Position numbers and translations under genes: made by a program | Shown here: positions 34,286 to 45,296 of the stretch, piece by piece | Position numbering within the stretch: position 1 is the first letter of the stretch | Layout: every line of letters begins with the position of its first letter | DNA from: Hippasteria phrygiana | Taxonomy: Eukaryota > Echinodermata > Asteroidea > Valvatida > Goniasteridae | Length of the DNA: 64,000 nucleotides | Direction of reading: 5' to 3' | NCBI GenBank assembly: GCA_037893225.1 | Contig: JAZGUH010000774.1 | Span: 434,001-498,000, forward strand | Notes under the pieces: model-generated | Told to the model about the DNA's origin: nothing | The model's input: only the letters and a program-made list of their open reading frames with translations | Databases searched by the model: none

Positions 34286-34647
34286 GGCTTTTCCGAAATT
34301 TTTCGGAAAAGCCATTGTTTTTGTTCTGATTCTTTTTTGGGGGGCTTTTCCGACAACCAGTCGGAAAAGGCATTGTTTTTGTTCTGATTTTTTGGCTTTT
34401 CCGACACTCCGTCGGAAAAGGCCTTGTTTTTGTTCTGATTTTTTGTTTGGCTTTTCCGACAATCAGTCGGAAAAGGCATTGTTTTTGTTTTGATTTTTTT
34501 TTTGGCTTTTTCGACAATCCGTCGGAAAAGGCTTTGTTTTTGTTCTGATTTTTTTTTTCTTTTTGGCTTTTCCGCAAATTTGCGGAAAAGCCTTTGTTTT
34601 TGTTCTGATTTTTTTTTTTGGCTTTTCCGCAAAGTTGCGGAAAAGCC
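34286..34647. repeat. Hairpin minisatellite, 7 units of about 55 bp (left arm)
   Basis: Units start at 34286, 34343, 34394, 34449, 34504, 34565 and 34620. Each has a 28-30-bp inverted repeat (GGCTTTTCCG...CGGAAAAGSC) followed by a T-rich spacer with TTTTTGTTCTGATTT. The stem middle varies between units but stays paired: GAAA/TTTC, GAC/GTC and GCAAA/TTTGC types. The right arm has six units (41503-41817). Open frames across the array are artefacts of the repeat. Confidence 0.95.
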
Positions 34648-34786
34648 TTTGTTTCTGTTCAGATTTTGTACATAGACTTTGTACTTCTGCCCTGTACTTT
34701 TAACAGAAAACAAAGTCGTATTTCCATAAAACTAACATAGATGAAGACCTTATAGCATAGATGTATGTAGAACAATCACGGCATAA

Positions 34787-35526
34787 TGACGTCATCAGTG
34801 GTCACGTGACGTCATCTTAAAGGTGCGTTTTTGAAGGGCCCATATATAGAGAACCGTAGGTCCGATTGACTTTAAAATGTCCATGTGGGTAGACGGGCAT
34901 GTGTTATAGATGAAAATTGACGTGACGTCACGATGACGTCATCGTGCGATTTTATAGTAATGTTTAAGTTTTTAGACCTTTAAGCTATATCTCATCAACG
35001 GAACATGCTAATTTCGAAAAAAAATTTGCAATAGGTTTGTCAGGTCATAGATACATACATATAAATGTGAAAAATGTGTGACGTCATGATGACGTCATCA
35101 AAAATGCGCTTTTTTGAAACGCGTATAAGGGTAGGTCCGATCGTCATGAAAATGGGTGGGTAGGTAGATATTGCCAATAGCATGCAAAATCCGAATTGAC
35201 GTCATTGTGACGTCATCGGCTGATTTTCTATGAATTTTTCAAGGTTTTAAATTTCAATGTTCTTTCCAAATTTGACACTGTCATTGATCAGATTGACTCC
35301 AAACTCGACCCAGGCCAAGACCAGGTTGGAAATGTTTGCTTTGGCAAGTACCGTTGTGATGACGTCATCATGGGTCACGTGACGTCATCTTAAAGTTGCA
35401 CACTTTAAGGTCCTATATCTAGAGAACTGTAGATCGGATTTGGTGCAGTCTTAATGCTTAAAGACCAGGATTTGTTACAGATACAAAAAATTGATGTGAC
35501 GTCATGATGGCGTCATCATGACGTCA
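34787..35526. promoter_or_regulatory. Cluster of twelve TGACGTCA (CRE-type) palindromes (left arm)
   Basis: Twelve exact TGACGTCA octamers lie within 740 bp, mostly in pairs, inside diverged blocks about 280-290 bp apart. The blocks share TCACGTGACGTCATCTTAAAG and an AGAGAACYGTAG-type stretch. TGACGTCA is the full CREB/ATF site. The blocks lie upstream of the LINE ORF1 and may be its 5' UTR monomers; alternatively they are an independent satellite. The mirrored cluster is 40623-41362. Confidence 0.75.
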
Positions 35527-36463
35527 TCTAGAGGTCATTAAATTCAAGTTAATATTTGGTATATTTAGCAATCTCTTATGACAACAATCTTCAGAAGTTT
35601 TATACACTGTATTTTTGTGTACCAAATTCCAAGTTCTCATGATCATAGCTCACTTCAGCGTCAAAATATACCATTTCAATATTTAGCCCCAAAACAATAT
35701 GATAACAAAGGAAATCTGGGAAGGCAGTGTAACCGTGGGTATCATGTTGCACGTTCTTTATTTATCCTACAGTACAACTTATACTTGTGTGTACCGTCGT
35801 TGCGCTATATGAGCGAAGTCAGTTCGAGCTCTGTCTTTTCTGCTCTGGTTATACCCTTTATAGTGTGGCATTTTGCCCAATTTTTACAGGGTTGGTCACT
35901 TTCAACTCATAGACCACCCTAGTCATTCTTTTCGAAATTTTTTTGGTGGATTCGTTGAGTTTTTAGAGGGTTTTGGGGGTATTTTTGGTTACTGCTGTGG
36001 TGTATAAGTTCTACACACAGCAGCGTTTCTTTTGTTTGCACGTACGGCTTGTGGCAGTGCACAGCCCTACGTAGCGTTTGTTAAGCTTTTGTGTTCAGTG
36101 CACAGCCCCCAGTCTTCGGTTACGTAAGCATCCGGAGTACTGTGTGGGCTGTGTTATTTCTTTTGAATAGGCGGGCAAAGGTATTTGCCCTCCTTTCTTT
36201 CCTTTTTTTCAGCACTGTCAAAGTAGACAGTGCCTGTAAATATATATACATAATTCTTAGCCTGTTCGCCTTGTTATCTGCAGTGAGATAGCAAGGTATT
36301 TATCTTCTTTCGGCACCAATACAAGTGTTTATTGGTGCCATTTGTATTATCCTAGTAGGATAAATTCATTCGTTCAACCGGACTAGGCAGCTGCTAGCCG
36401 GTTCTTCTTTTTGCCTACCCCAGTTGGGTCAGTTTTTCTTTGCCTTCCCTTTTTCCCTGTCGA
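35527..36463 (+). other. Leader region before LINE ORF1 (left arm)
   Basis: No protein is recognised. The last 250 bp contain short hairpins: GGCACCAATA/TATTGGTGCC (36314), TATCCTAGTAGGATA (36349) and AACCGG/CCGGTT around GCAGCTGC (36376). GCAGTGCACAGCCC-like stretches recur at 36053 and 36097. A structured leader directly before ORF1 fits a LINE 5' UTR, but the element's true 5' end was not found. Confidence 0.5.
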
Positions 36464-37902
36464 ATGCCTTCCCAAGCATTCTCCCCCCGGCGCCTCCGAG
36501 CCTTCGAACGAAAAGTCGATGGCAAAGAGGCGCCTAGTGACGTTTTTAAGGTCCTCCGAGAGGTCGGGGTTATCCCCAAAGACCACTTGGAGGCCTTACA
36601 ACCTCTACCCGGCGACAGATTTGATGTCACTTTCAAGTCTGCCGCCTTAGCCCAACGTTTTGGGCCAGTTTTGGCAGGGCGTCCCGGTTACCATGTGTCG
36701 TCATTTGGCGCCGTGACGCTCGTCACTGTCAAGTTTGTGGAGGTGGACTTGGACGACAACGTCGTCCGGTCCATCCTCTCACGCTTTGGGAAGGTTCAGA
36801 AGGGTAGGTTTCAAACCTACCCGGATGAGCCTTCCGTTTTTACTGGCACCCGGCAGTACCTCATGTCGGATGTCAGGTCCATCCCTTCGGTTCTCCGCAT
36901 CGGGAACCGCAACGCATGGGCCGGGTGTCCAACTTGGGACAGACCAGGACCTGTGCCCGATGCGGGGACCCTGGCCACACGGCCAATAAATGTAACACCG
37001 TGAGGTGTTACAAGTGTTTGGAGGTGGGACACACTTCCTCCGAGTGTCCAAACTCGGTGAAGTGCACTTTTTGCGGGGAGGCGGGGCACAACTTTCAGCA
37101 GTGCCCCAAATCCTACGCAACTAAAGTTAAGCCTACCAAACGGTGGGCTGATGTAGTGGTGCAGAAGCCAACTCCTCCTGCACCACCCCCTAGTCAAGAG
37201 CCTTCCGCTGCGTCTGCATCCGCAGCTGCGGAGGCAGACAAATCGGACGGCTCCACGCCCGTTTCGTCTTCGTCTTCGGACGGAGACACTATTTCTGGGG
37301 ACGACAGCTCCCATACGTCCTCGTTTAAGTTGCCTCGAGCGTCCTGCCTTGGATGTTCGGGGATTGTAGGTCCGTTTGCGGCGCGCTCCGAGTGGAATTG
37401 TTTCCACTGCGAGCGTGCAATCATTCGGACCACTCCTTTTAGCCTTGTCGGTTGCGCCGGGTGCACGGGCGTTAACTCGCAGCCAACTTTGGTCTGCGAC
37501 AAGCCCGCGTGCCTGGCGGCCGCGACCGATAAGGTTAACCCTTTTGTTGTTTCTAGAGGAAGGAGGAAGAAGGCGAAGCGGGCCCGTCCCTCTTCCGATT
37601 CCGACTCCCCATCCTCTGGGTTCATTCCCCAGAAACGTTCTTCTGGGAAGCCCGGATCTAAACTCTCCGAATCTTCGGACTCGAAAGAGGATGGACCCGG
37701 GAAGGAGATTCTTCCTCCCCTCTCGCCTTTATTTCCTTCTGTTGAGATTGTTTCTATTCATAAACCTAGCCTGTCCGGATCCTCGGAGTCCGGGGAGTCG
37801 GACATAGACGAGCAGGGTGGAGATGAGGACGCATTTATGTCCACGGCAGAATCTCCCCCTAGCCCAACCCCTGGGGCGGAATCGCCCCCTAAGTTTTTTT
37901 GA
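36464..37902 (+). pseudogene. LINE ORF1 (Tx1/L1-like) with zinc knuckles (left arm and centre)
   Basis: The ATG at 36464 (MPSQAFSPRRLRAF) opens a basic N-terminal region with an RRM-like stretch (RFDVTFKSAALAQRF, TVKFVEVDLDDN, ILSRFGKVQKGRF). A frameshift at about 36920-36930 then moves to the frame that carries three CCHC knuckles: CARCGDPGHTANKC, CYKCLEVGHTSSEC and CTFCGEAGHNFQQC. A serine/acid-rich tail with further Cys pairs runs to 37902. Such ORF1 proteins bind the LINE RNA. The frameshift is also in the right arm. The palindrome breakpoint (37213) falls in the linker just after the knuckles. Confidence 0.85.
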
Positions 37903-38935
37903 TCCATAATTCACAATATGGTCGCCATTCTTACACTTAATGTCCAGGGCATGCGCGCTCCCGTAAAGAGGAGACAAGTTTTTGAGTTGTGTGGAGATTA
38001 CGATATTTCCTGTCTTCAGGAATGTCATATCTCCTCCAAATCCGATTTAGCGGCTTGCCAGGCAGAATGGAAGGGCAGGATGTTCGCCAGTTTTGGCACA
38101 TTCAACTCCTGTGGTACCATCATCCTTCTGCCTGCTAAAAGCCCCTTCGTTTTTTCTGATCCTTCCTTCGATACTGAGGGGAGGATCGTTTCTGGTATTT
38201 TGCGTGGTCTTGGCAGCGGGTCGGGTGTGCGACTTTGCACAATTTATGCCCCCACCAATGCCAGGTCGCGCCGTCTCTTCTTTGCGGGATTAGGCGTATA
38301 CCTGACGTGTAACTTTCCCATTCTCCTGACGGGCGATTTTAATTGTGTTTCAGATGTAGCTTTAGATCACCGAGGTTCCGATAACACACGTTGTGGAATC
38401 GGGGCCAAGGAGATCGAACATCTGCTTTCTGATTTTGACCTTCGAGACTGCTGGCGGTCTCTTCACCCGTCGGACGTTTCTTATACATGGCGTAATGCGG
38501 CTAACACACTATCCAGCCGGCTAGACCGTTTTTACGTGTCGAACCTGGTTGATGTGGTGGCTTGCCAGCATGAGCCATGTTATTTTAGCGACCATGATTG
38601 TGTAGTTATGGATTTTCCTTTACTGGAGAAAGCACGTGTTGGTGGAGGTTTTTGGAAATGTAATGTTTCCGTCCTTGCCGACGCGGGTTTTCAACGGGAA
38701 TTCCGTTGTGCTTATGCGGGTTGGCGGTCTCTCAAGGAGGGGTACGACAACGAGCTCTTCTGGTGGGAGGACGTCAAATCCCGCATAAAGCGTTTTATTA
38801 TTTCTTTTTCTTGTCGCTTGGCAAGAAAGAAGCGGAAGTGTAGGGTGTCACTTTTGTCTTCCCTGCGCTCCGTTACTTCTGATTTAGATGCCGGGAAGTG
38901 TGACGCTGCCACTCTTTCCCGGCATAACGAAATCA
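37214..38935. other. Single-copy centre of the palindrome
   Basis: This 1722-bp spacer holds the end of LINE ORF1 and the first third of ORF2 and has no copy in the other arm. At its right edge ORF2 (CDAATLSRHNEIN) passes directly into the reverse complement of ORF1 at 38936. Confidence 0.95.
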
Positions 38936-38955
38936 ACGCAGCGGAAGGCTCTTGA
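37918..38955 (+). pseudogene. LINE ORF2 endonuclease domain, truncated by the inversion junction
   Basis: ORF2 starts 15 bp after the ORF1 stop, as usual in LINEs. It encodes an apurinic-like (EEP family) endonuclease: VAILTLNVQGMRAPVKRRQV, ISCLQECHIS, LCTIYAPTN, ILLTGDFNCV, SYTWRN, SSRLDRFYVS and SDHDCVVMDFP. GGGFWKCNVSVLADAGF follows, as in Tx1/L1-clade proteins. The RT is missing: at 38936 the frame crosses into inverted ORF1 and stops seven codons on. The endonuclease would nick target DNA to prime reverse transcription. All catalytic blocks look intact. Confidence 0.9.
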
Positions 38956-39685
38956 CTAGGGGGTGGTGCAGGAGGAGTTGGCTTCTGCACCACTACATCA
39001 GCCCACCGTTTGGTAGGCTTAACTTTAGTTGCGTAGGATTTGGGGCACCGCTGAAAGTTGTGCCCCGCCTCCCCGCAAAAAGTGCACTTCACCGAGTTTG
39101 GACACTCGGAGGAAGTGTGTCCCACCTCCAAACACTTGTAACACCTCACGGTGTTACATTTATTGGCCGTGTGGCCAGGGTCCCCGCATCGGGCACAGGT
39201 CCTGGTCTGTCCCAAGTTGGACACCCGGCCCATGCGTTGCGGTTCCCGATGCGGAGAACCGAAGGGATGGACTTGACATCCGACATGAGGTACTGCCGGG
39301 TGCCAGTAAAAACGGAAGGCTCATCCGGGTAGGTTTGAAACCTACCCTTCTGAACCTTCCCAAAGCGTGAGAGGATGGACCGGACGACGTTGTCGTCCAA
39401 GTCCACCTCCACAAACTTGACAGTGACGAGCGTCACGGCGCCAAATGACGACACATGGTAACCGGGACGCCCTGCCAAAACTGGCCCAAAACGTTGGGCT
39501 AAGGCGGCAGACTTGAAAGTGACATCAAATCTGTCGCCGGGTAGAGGTTGTAAGGCCTCCAAGTGGTCTTTGGGGATAACCCCGACCTCTCGGAGGACCT
39601 TAAAAACGTCACTAGGCGCCTCTTTGCCATCGACTTTTCGTTCGAAGGCTCGGAGGCGCCGGGGGGAGAATGCTTGGGAAGGCAT
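38936..39685 (-). pseudogene. LINE ORF1, 5' part (right arm), truncated at the junction
   Basis: This is the mirrored copy of 36464-37213, starting at the ATG at 39685. It carries the same frameshift before the knuckles and the same three CCHC motifs, with NFQRCPK instead of NFQQCPK and MSDVKSIPS instead of MSDVRSIPS. After EPSAA the frame crosses the junction and continues for about 75 codons on the antisense of ORF2 (to 38712), a chimeric tail without meaning. The leader and its hairpins are mirrored at 39686-40622. Confidence 0.88.
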
Positions 39686-40622
39686 TCGACAGGGAAAAAG
39701 GGAAGGCAAAGAAAAACTGACCCAACTGGGGTAGGCAAAAAGAAGAACCGGCTAGCAGCTGCCTAGTCCGGTTGAACGAATGAATTTATCCTACTAGGAT
39801 AATACAAATGGCACCAATAAACACTTGTATTGGTGCCGAAAGAAGATAAATACCTTGCTATCTCACTGCAGATAACAAGGCGAACAGGCTAAGAATTATG
39901 TATATATATTTACAGGCACTGTCTACTTTGACAGTGCTGAAAAAAAGGAAAGAAAGGAGGGCAAATACCTTTGCCCGCCTATTCAAAAGAAATAACACAG
40001 CCCACACAGTACTCCGGATGCTTACGTAACCGAAGACTGGGGGCTGTGCACTGAACACAAAAGCTTAACAAACGCTACGTAGGGCTGTGCACTGCCACAA
40101 GCCGTACGTGCAAACAAAAGAAACGCTGCTGTGTGTAGAACTTATACACCACAGCAGTAACCAAAAATACCCCCAAAACCCTCTAAAAACTCAACGAATC
40201 CACCAAAAAAATTTCGAAAAGAATGACTAGGGTGGTCTATGAGTTGAAAGTGACCAACCCTGTAAAAATTGGGCAAAATGCCACACTATAAAGGGTATAA
40301 CCAGAGCAGAAAAGACAGAGCTCGAACTGACTTCGCTCATATAGCGCAACGACGGTACACACAAGTATAAGTTGTACTGTAGGATAAATAAAGAACGTGC
40401 AACATGATACCCACGGTTACACTGCCTTCCCAGATTTCCTTTGTTATCATATTGTTTTGGGGCTAAATATTGAAATGGTATATTTTGACGCTGAAGTGAG
40501 CTATGATCATGAGAACTTGGAATTTGGTACACAAAAATACAGTGTATAAAACTTCTGAAGATTGTTGTCATAAGAGATTGCTAAATATACCAAATATTAA
40601 CTTGAATTTAATGACCTCTAGA

Positions 40623-41362
40623 TGACGTCATGATGACGCCATCATGACGTCACATCAATTTTTTGTATCTGTAACAAATCCTGGTCTTTAAGCATTAAGA
40701 CTGCACCAAATCCGATCTACAGTTCTCTAGATATAGGACCTTAAAGTGTGCAACTTTAAGATGACGTCACGTGACCCATGATGACGTCATCACAACGGTA
40801 CTTGCCAAAGCAAACATTTCCAACCTGGTCTTGGCCTGGGTCGAGTTTGGAGTCAATCTGATCAATGACAGTGTCAAATTTGGAAAGAACATTGAAATTT
40901 AAAACCTTGAAAAATTCATAGAAAATCAGCCGATGACGTCACAATGACGTCAATTCGGATTTTGCATGCTATTGGCAATATCTACCTACCCACCCATTTT
41001 CATGACGATCGGACCTACCCTTATACGCGTTTCAAAAAAGCGCATTTTTGATGACGTCATCATGACGTCACACATTTTTCACATTTATATGTATGTATCT
41101 ATGACCTGACAAACCTATTGCAAATTTTTTTTCGAAATTAGCATGTTCCGTTGATGAGATATAGCTTAAAGGTCTAAAAACTTAAACATTACTATAAAAT
41201 CGCACGATGACGTCATCGTGACGTCACGTCAATTTTCATCTATAACACATGCCCGTCTTACCCACATGGACATTTTAAAGTCAATCGGACCTACGGTTCT
41301 CTATATATGGGCCCTTCAAAAACGCACCTTTAAGATGACGTCACGTGACCACTGATGACGTC
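40623..41362. promoter_or_regulatory. Cluster of twelve TGACGTCA palindromes (right arm)
   Basis: This is the mirrored copy of 34787-35526, with all twelve octamers kept. In this arm it lies about 800 bp upstream of the first visible CUB exon as well as upstream of the LINE ORF1 on the other strand. Confidence 0.75.
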
Positions 41363-41502
41363 ATTATGACGTGATTGTTCTACATACATCTATGCTATAA
41401 GGTCTTCATCTATGTTAGTTTTATGGAAATACGACTTTGTTTTCTGTTAAAAGTACAGGGCAGAAGTACAAAGTCTATGTACAAAATCTGAACAGAAACA
41501 AA

Positions 41503-41817
41503 GGCTTTTCCGCAACTTTGCGGAAAAGCCCAAAAAAAAAAATCAGAACAAAAACAAAGGCTTTTCCGCAAATTTGCGGAAAAGCCAAAAAGAAAAAAAA
41601 AATCAGAACAAAAACAAAGCCTTTTCCGACGGATTGTCGGAGAAGCCAAACAAAAAATCAGAACAAAAACAAGGCCTTTTCCGACGGAGTGTCGGAAAAG
41701 CCAAAAAATCAGAACAAAAACAATGCCTTTTCCGACTGGTTGTCGGAAAAGCCAAAAAAAAAAGAATCAGAACAAAAACAATGGCTTTTCCGAAAAATTT
41801 CGGAAAAGCCAATTAAC
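41503..41817. repeat. Hairpin minisatellite, 6 units (right arm)
   Basis: This is the mirrored array, one unit shorter than the left. Two units have GCAA-type stems, three have GAC/GTC stems and the last has a GAAA-type stem. One stem has a change (CGGAGAAG) not seen in the left arm. Confidence 0.95.
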
Positions 41818-42165
41818 CCAGGGTAAAGGAGAACCTTTGGCAAGGGAGTTGCCATGAGCTTGTGTTTCGACTTGGCTTGTACCCGCAGTTGTGGTAATAT
41901 GGTGAAGTTCTTGGTTAACTGAACTTGGCCGCGGATGCAGAGAACCTGACTGCTGAAGCTGAGATTTAGTGTACTTGCAAAACAAATCTTGTTTGCTGAC
42001 AAAACAATATTAATGTTCAAACGGTTGCATTTGAAGGAAAACATCTCGCAATTGCAAACAGTGCTTTATTTGTGAACATTAGTTTATTGAGGGTGCTGTA
42101 AGGACATCTAATGGCCTTGAAATTACTGGTATATGACAAAGCTCGTTTCCCCGACAATGATTCAG

Positions 42166-44121
42166 AATGCAGCGAGGAGTTCACGGCTCCGTCAGGGGTA
42201 ATCGAGAGCCCGGGATACCCTTCCAAGTATCCTAGCAACACCGAGTGCAGCTATGCCATTGAGGTAGGTTAGTAAATAAAGACAAGACATGCTGCCTCAT
42301 AGCACAATCTCTCTTGATTGCTTTCAACAGCGATCAAAACAATGCTACTGAGGAGCTTAGTACGTAACTTTTTATTATTAAATTCAGAGGGTAAACAGAG
42401 AATATGGTGTTAAAGTTCTTTGCGGGAAAGTTCCTTGTAAAAATATGGGTAAGTTAAATATTCTGGTCAAGGCAAGACATGTGTTTCTTGATGAGCGAAC
42501 TTGGTAAGAACCTCTCGTGAATCAGCATTTACAACTTTAACTTCTTTTTCCTGATAATTTCAAAGCCTGTTTTCTCTGCTGTGCAATATGAACTCCATAA
42601 AACGCGATATCTGCAGAACGGAAAGGGCTTTGGAGCTCTGTCATGTACCAAATAGAAGCTTACATTGCGGGCTTTCCAAACAACATAAAACTCATTTTTT
42701 TATATTTTGCGACATAATATACCTTTTCCAGAGCGGGTCACAATTACGTAGCTGTTTCCCCGTTTTTCTATAGTGTCCAGAAGGCCAACGGGTCCAACTC
42801 AACTTCACGACGTTCGACATTGACGAATTCCCGGATTGCCTCTTTGATGTGTTGGAAATGAAAACCGGCGACATCGTTGATGAGACTTACCCCAAGAAGT
42901 AAGTGGCACTGATCGTCAACGTTGGGACAGTGACTGCCATTCACAACCAAGGGCCAATTCGGTCAATTCACAACTCAGTGCGCAAGCGGCCAGCCGGGAA
43001 AGCCCATTTTCCCACTTTCGGGGTCGATATCGCGTCTATCGCGTTGTATTAGATGGTGATCAGTATGGATTTCGCGCGAATGCGAGTGGATGAGTTAAAT
43101 TAATTTTTGAATAATCGGGGAATACTTTGTGCTGGAAAAAAAAGAGAGAGAAGTTGATAGATTAAGCGGAGAAGGGGTGTAAGAAGTACGGTCGATGCAT
43201 TGGCGATACCCACTTGATACCCATGATCAGTAGCGTATCCAGCTTTTTGTACCAGGGAGGGCAAACAACGTCTGAACCGTCTTAAAACCGTCGTAAAAAC
43301 ACTATTTCTTTTGGTTTTTGTATGACGCCTCAAATGCCGCCAGGGGGAAAGTTGCCCCCCCCCCCCTGCATACGCCACTGCCCCCGATGCACTGCGTAAT
43401 TTGGCCTCTCCCCGAGTTGTGAATCGACCGAATTGCATGGCGCTGCTGAGCACGCTGTCAAATTTCGCCAACGGGGCCCCATCCATTTCACGGAGAACGT
43501 AAGGGGAAGGTGCCCAGTTTACATAACTACAGATGCATGCTACCAGACTACTAGAACATAATGTTTTTCTCTCTTTTCCCAGCATATGCACACAAACTTT
43601 AAATATGTGAGTATTTGCTAGATGACTTTTTCATTGTGATTCATGTACATCGTTTTGTTCAAACATACATAATTTTGTCCTATACCTGCCAGGGTCACGT
43701 GACGATAACGATTGTATAGTTACAATGCTTTGTCCGCGTAAGTTCATTACTGCCCCAACTCCCATTTCGCAGTTATATACTTCAAAGAATTATTTTGGCA
43801 GGGGAATCTTTAAATTAAATAAAATTGTGTCAAGTAGTTGTGTACAACATAAGTTCGCAATCTAGGGTTTGAATTAATCTGCGCGGATGTAATAAACTTC
43901 ATCACGACAGATACGTTACTTTAAAACCGCCTTATCACACCTTTTCTCGCATATTTTGCAATTGTATGCTAAAATATCTGATTTGTCCTGTGTTTAGGTA
44001 CTGTGGTCTTGACTTGAATGGGGTTACCGTCACGTCCAAGAAAAACCTGGCCTTGATGAGGTTCAAGAGTGACACTTTGTACAACTACCCGGGATATGTG
44101 TGTGAGTACGAGTGCAACTAA
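42166..44121 (+). CDS. CUB-domain protein, three 3' exons (right arm)
   Basis: The exons are 42166-42263, 42774-42898 and 43998-44121. The acceptors are GATTCAG, CTATAG and TGTTTAG; the donors are GAG/GTAGGT and AA/GTAAGT. The 114-residue product equals that of the left arm: one CUB domain with its four conserved cysteines (in CSEEF, ECSYAIE, DCLFDV and YCGLDL), plus three more, ending just past the domain in YVCEYECN. The first visible exon starts in phase 1, so at least one earlier exon must exist. Only minisatellite, CRE cluster and LINE lie between it and the palindrome centre, so the 5' exons were either further away originally or lost at the inversion. Protein role beyond extracellular binding is unknown. 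Confidence 0.88.
43228..43380. mobile_element. hAT-like MITE in the CUB intron (right arm)
   Basis: This is the mirrored copy of 32715-32868 with the same ends (CAGTAGCGTATCCAG and CTGCATACGCCACTG). It lies between CUB exons 2 and 3. Confidence 0.75.
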
Positions 44122-44429
44122 ATCCACACTACACCTATCATGACTGTTGCTTATAAGACGGTGATATTGCCTATACCAAATATTGTAATCGTAGATTTAA
44201 AATAATTATTAATGTAATCCTCATGAAATATGATTATAATTACTACAGTATCTTCGCTTGTTCCCTGCAAGTAATTTCATTTGTCTGCTTGACCATTAAT
44301 CGGAATGATTCAAGAAGAAACAACAGGAGGGTTTGACTTTAAATCTGACACTGAAGGTTCGGCGAAATGAAAATCATTCTCAGAGATATTTCGTGCATCC
44401 AAGACATTCCCTTTGTGCCATTGAAACAA

Positions 44430-44520
44430 CACTATGAACATCTAACAAAAGAAAACCCACGCAGTCCTTTGTTACAAACAAAGGACTGCGTGGGTTTTCT
44501 TTTGTTAGATGTTCATAGTG
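44430..44520. repeat. 91-bp hairpin with 44-bp perfect arms (right arm)
   Basis: This is the mirrored copy of 31575-31665, still perfectly paired. It is 309 bp after the CUB stop codon at 44121, so a transcript using a longer 3' UTR would carry it. Confidence 0.97.
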
Positions 44521-45296
44521 TAAGGATGAGGTGTTCTTTTTCACTATTCAAAACCATCAAACTATTTCCTGTCATGTGATGGCGCTGTTGCTATGATGTC
44601 AATCAACGTCACTTCCAGTCACAGTTGGGCACTTACAGTATAACAAAATTGACTTGTTGCCACAGTTTGTATGGTAAATTTGTTTAGTGACTGGCTACTA
44701 AGTACTCACTGAGGCAGAAACACAGACATTTGGAAAATTTACCCCCAGAAAAAGAACAAAATTCCTTCAATGTTTATGCACAGTCAGTTTTGACAGTGAT
44801 GTTCACGTCTGTGATGTGGGTTTAAGCCTCGAAAATTTCATTTCATGGGACGTGAAATCAGAAATTGGTGTTTTCAAGATGCCCTTTCTTGCTTGTCGTT
44901 AGAGACTGTGAGCGACATGTATTACATTACACTACGATCACACTAGTATATACATTTATAAAAGTGATTTTAAGGAATCCAAAGTGTAAAGATAGAGTTC
45001 CACATTGAGCGTAATTATTGAGTAAATTTTTAACCAATTTAATAGCCGTTAAATTTCAGAAACGTTCAGAAATGTTTCGTGAATCTTGGATTTGGGAGCC
45101 AAAACTCCACAAATAGACACAACAATTTCTACTAAACAAACACAATTTTAACATGAACTGTAAGGTTACGTTTGTGAAATTCAAAACATTTACAGCATAA
45201 GTATTTATAGAGATTTAGTGCGATTGGATATTGGAAATATCAGGATAATACAAAACTAACAAGACACGATAACGGACGATGTTAACAACTGAAAGA

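Larger units (their letters stand above)
16910..37213 (+). repeat. Left arm of the 41.4-kb palindrome
   Basis: This whole segment is the reverse complement of 38936-58324. Paired positions sum to 76149 near the centre, 76096-76095 at 30-34 kb, 75358 after a 737-bp difference, about 75280 at 22-25 kb and 75234 at the outer end. Each step marks an indel between arms. The inner breakpoint lies in LINE ORF1 (AGCCTTCCGCTGCGT ends at 37213) and the outer one at CTGACGTCTATAGACG (starts 16910). The left arm is 20304 bp and the right 19389 bp. Substitutions occur along the length, for example Arg/Lys in MSDVRSIPS and Gln/Arg in NFQQCPK of ORF1. Confidence 0.97.

Noticed and set aside
34239..34713. 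Long Lys/Phe-rich open frames across the minisatellite (and at 41437-41826)
   Set aside because: Every frame of a 55-bp A/T-rich repeat without stops is open; the products are repeats of the same low-complexity peptide on both strands.
36916..36935. Programmed ribosomal frameshift in LINE ORF1
   Set aside because: No slippery heptamer or clear downstream pseudoknot is visible; a shared mutation is simpler.
38712..38935. ORF1 with a novel C-terminal domain on the minus strand
   Set aside because: The tail is the antisense of ORF2 created by the inversion junction.
41868..41940. A short ATGGTGAAGTTC exon as the signal-peptide exon of the CUB gene
   Set aside because: The frame stops after seven codons or needs a non-consensus donor, and no hydrophobic segment follows.
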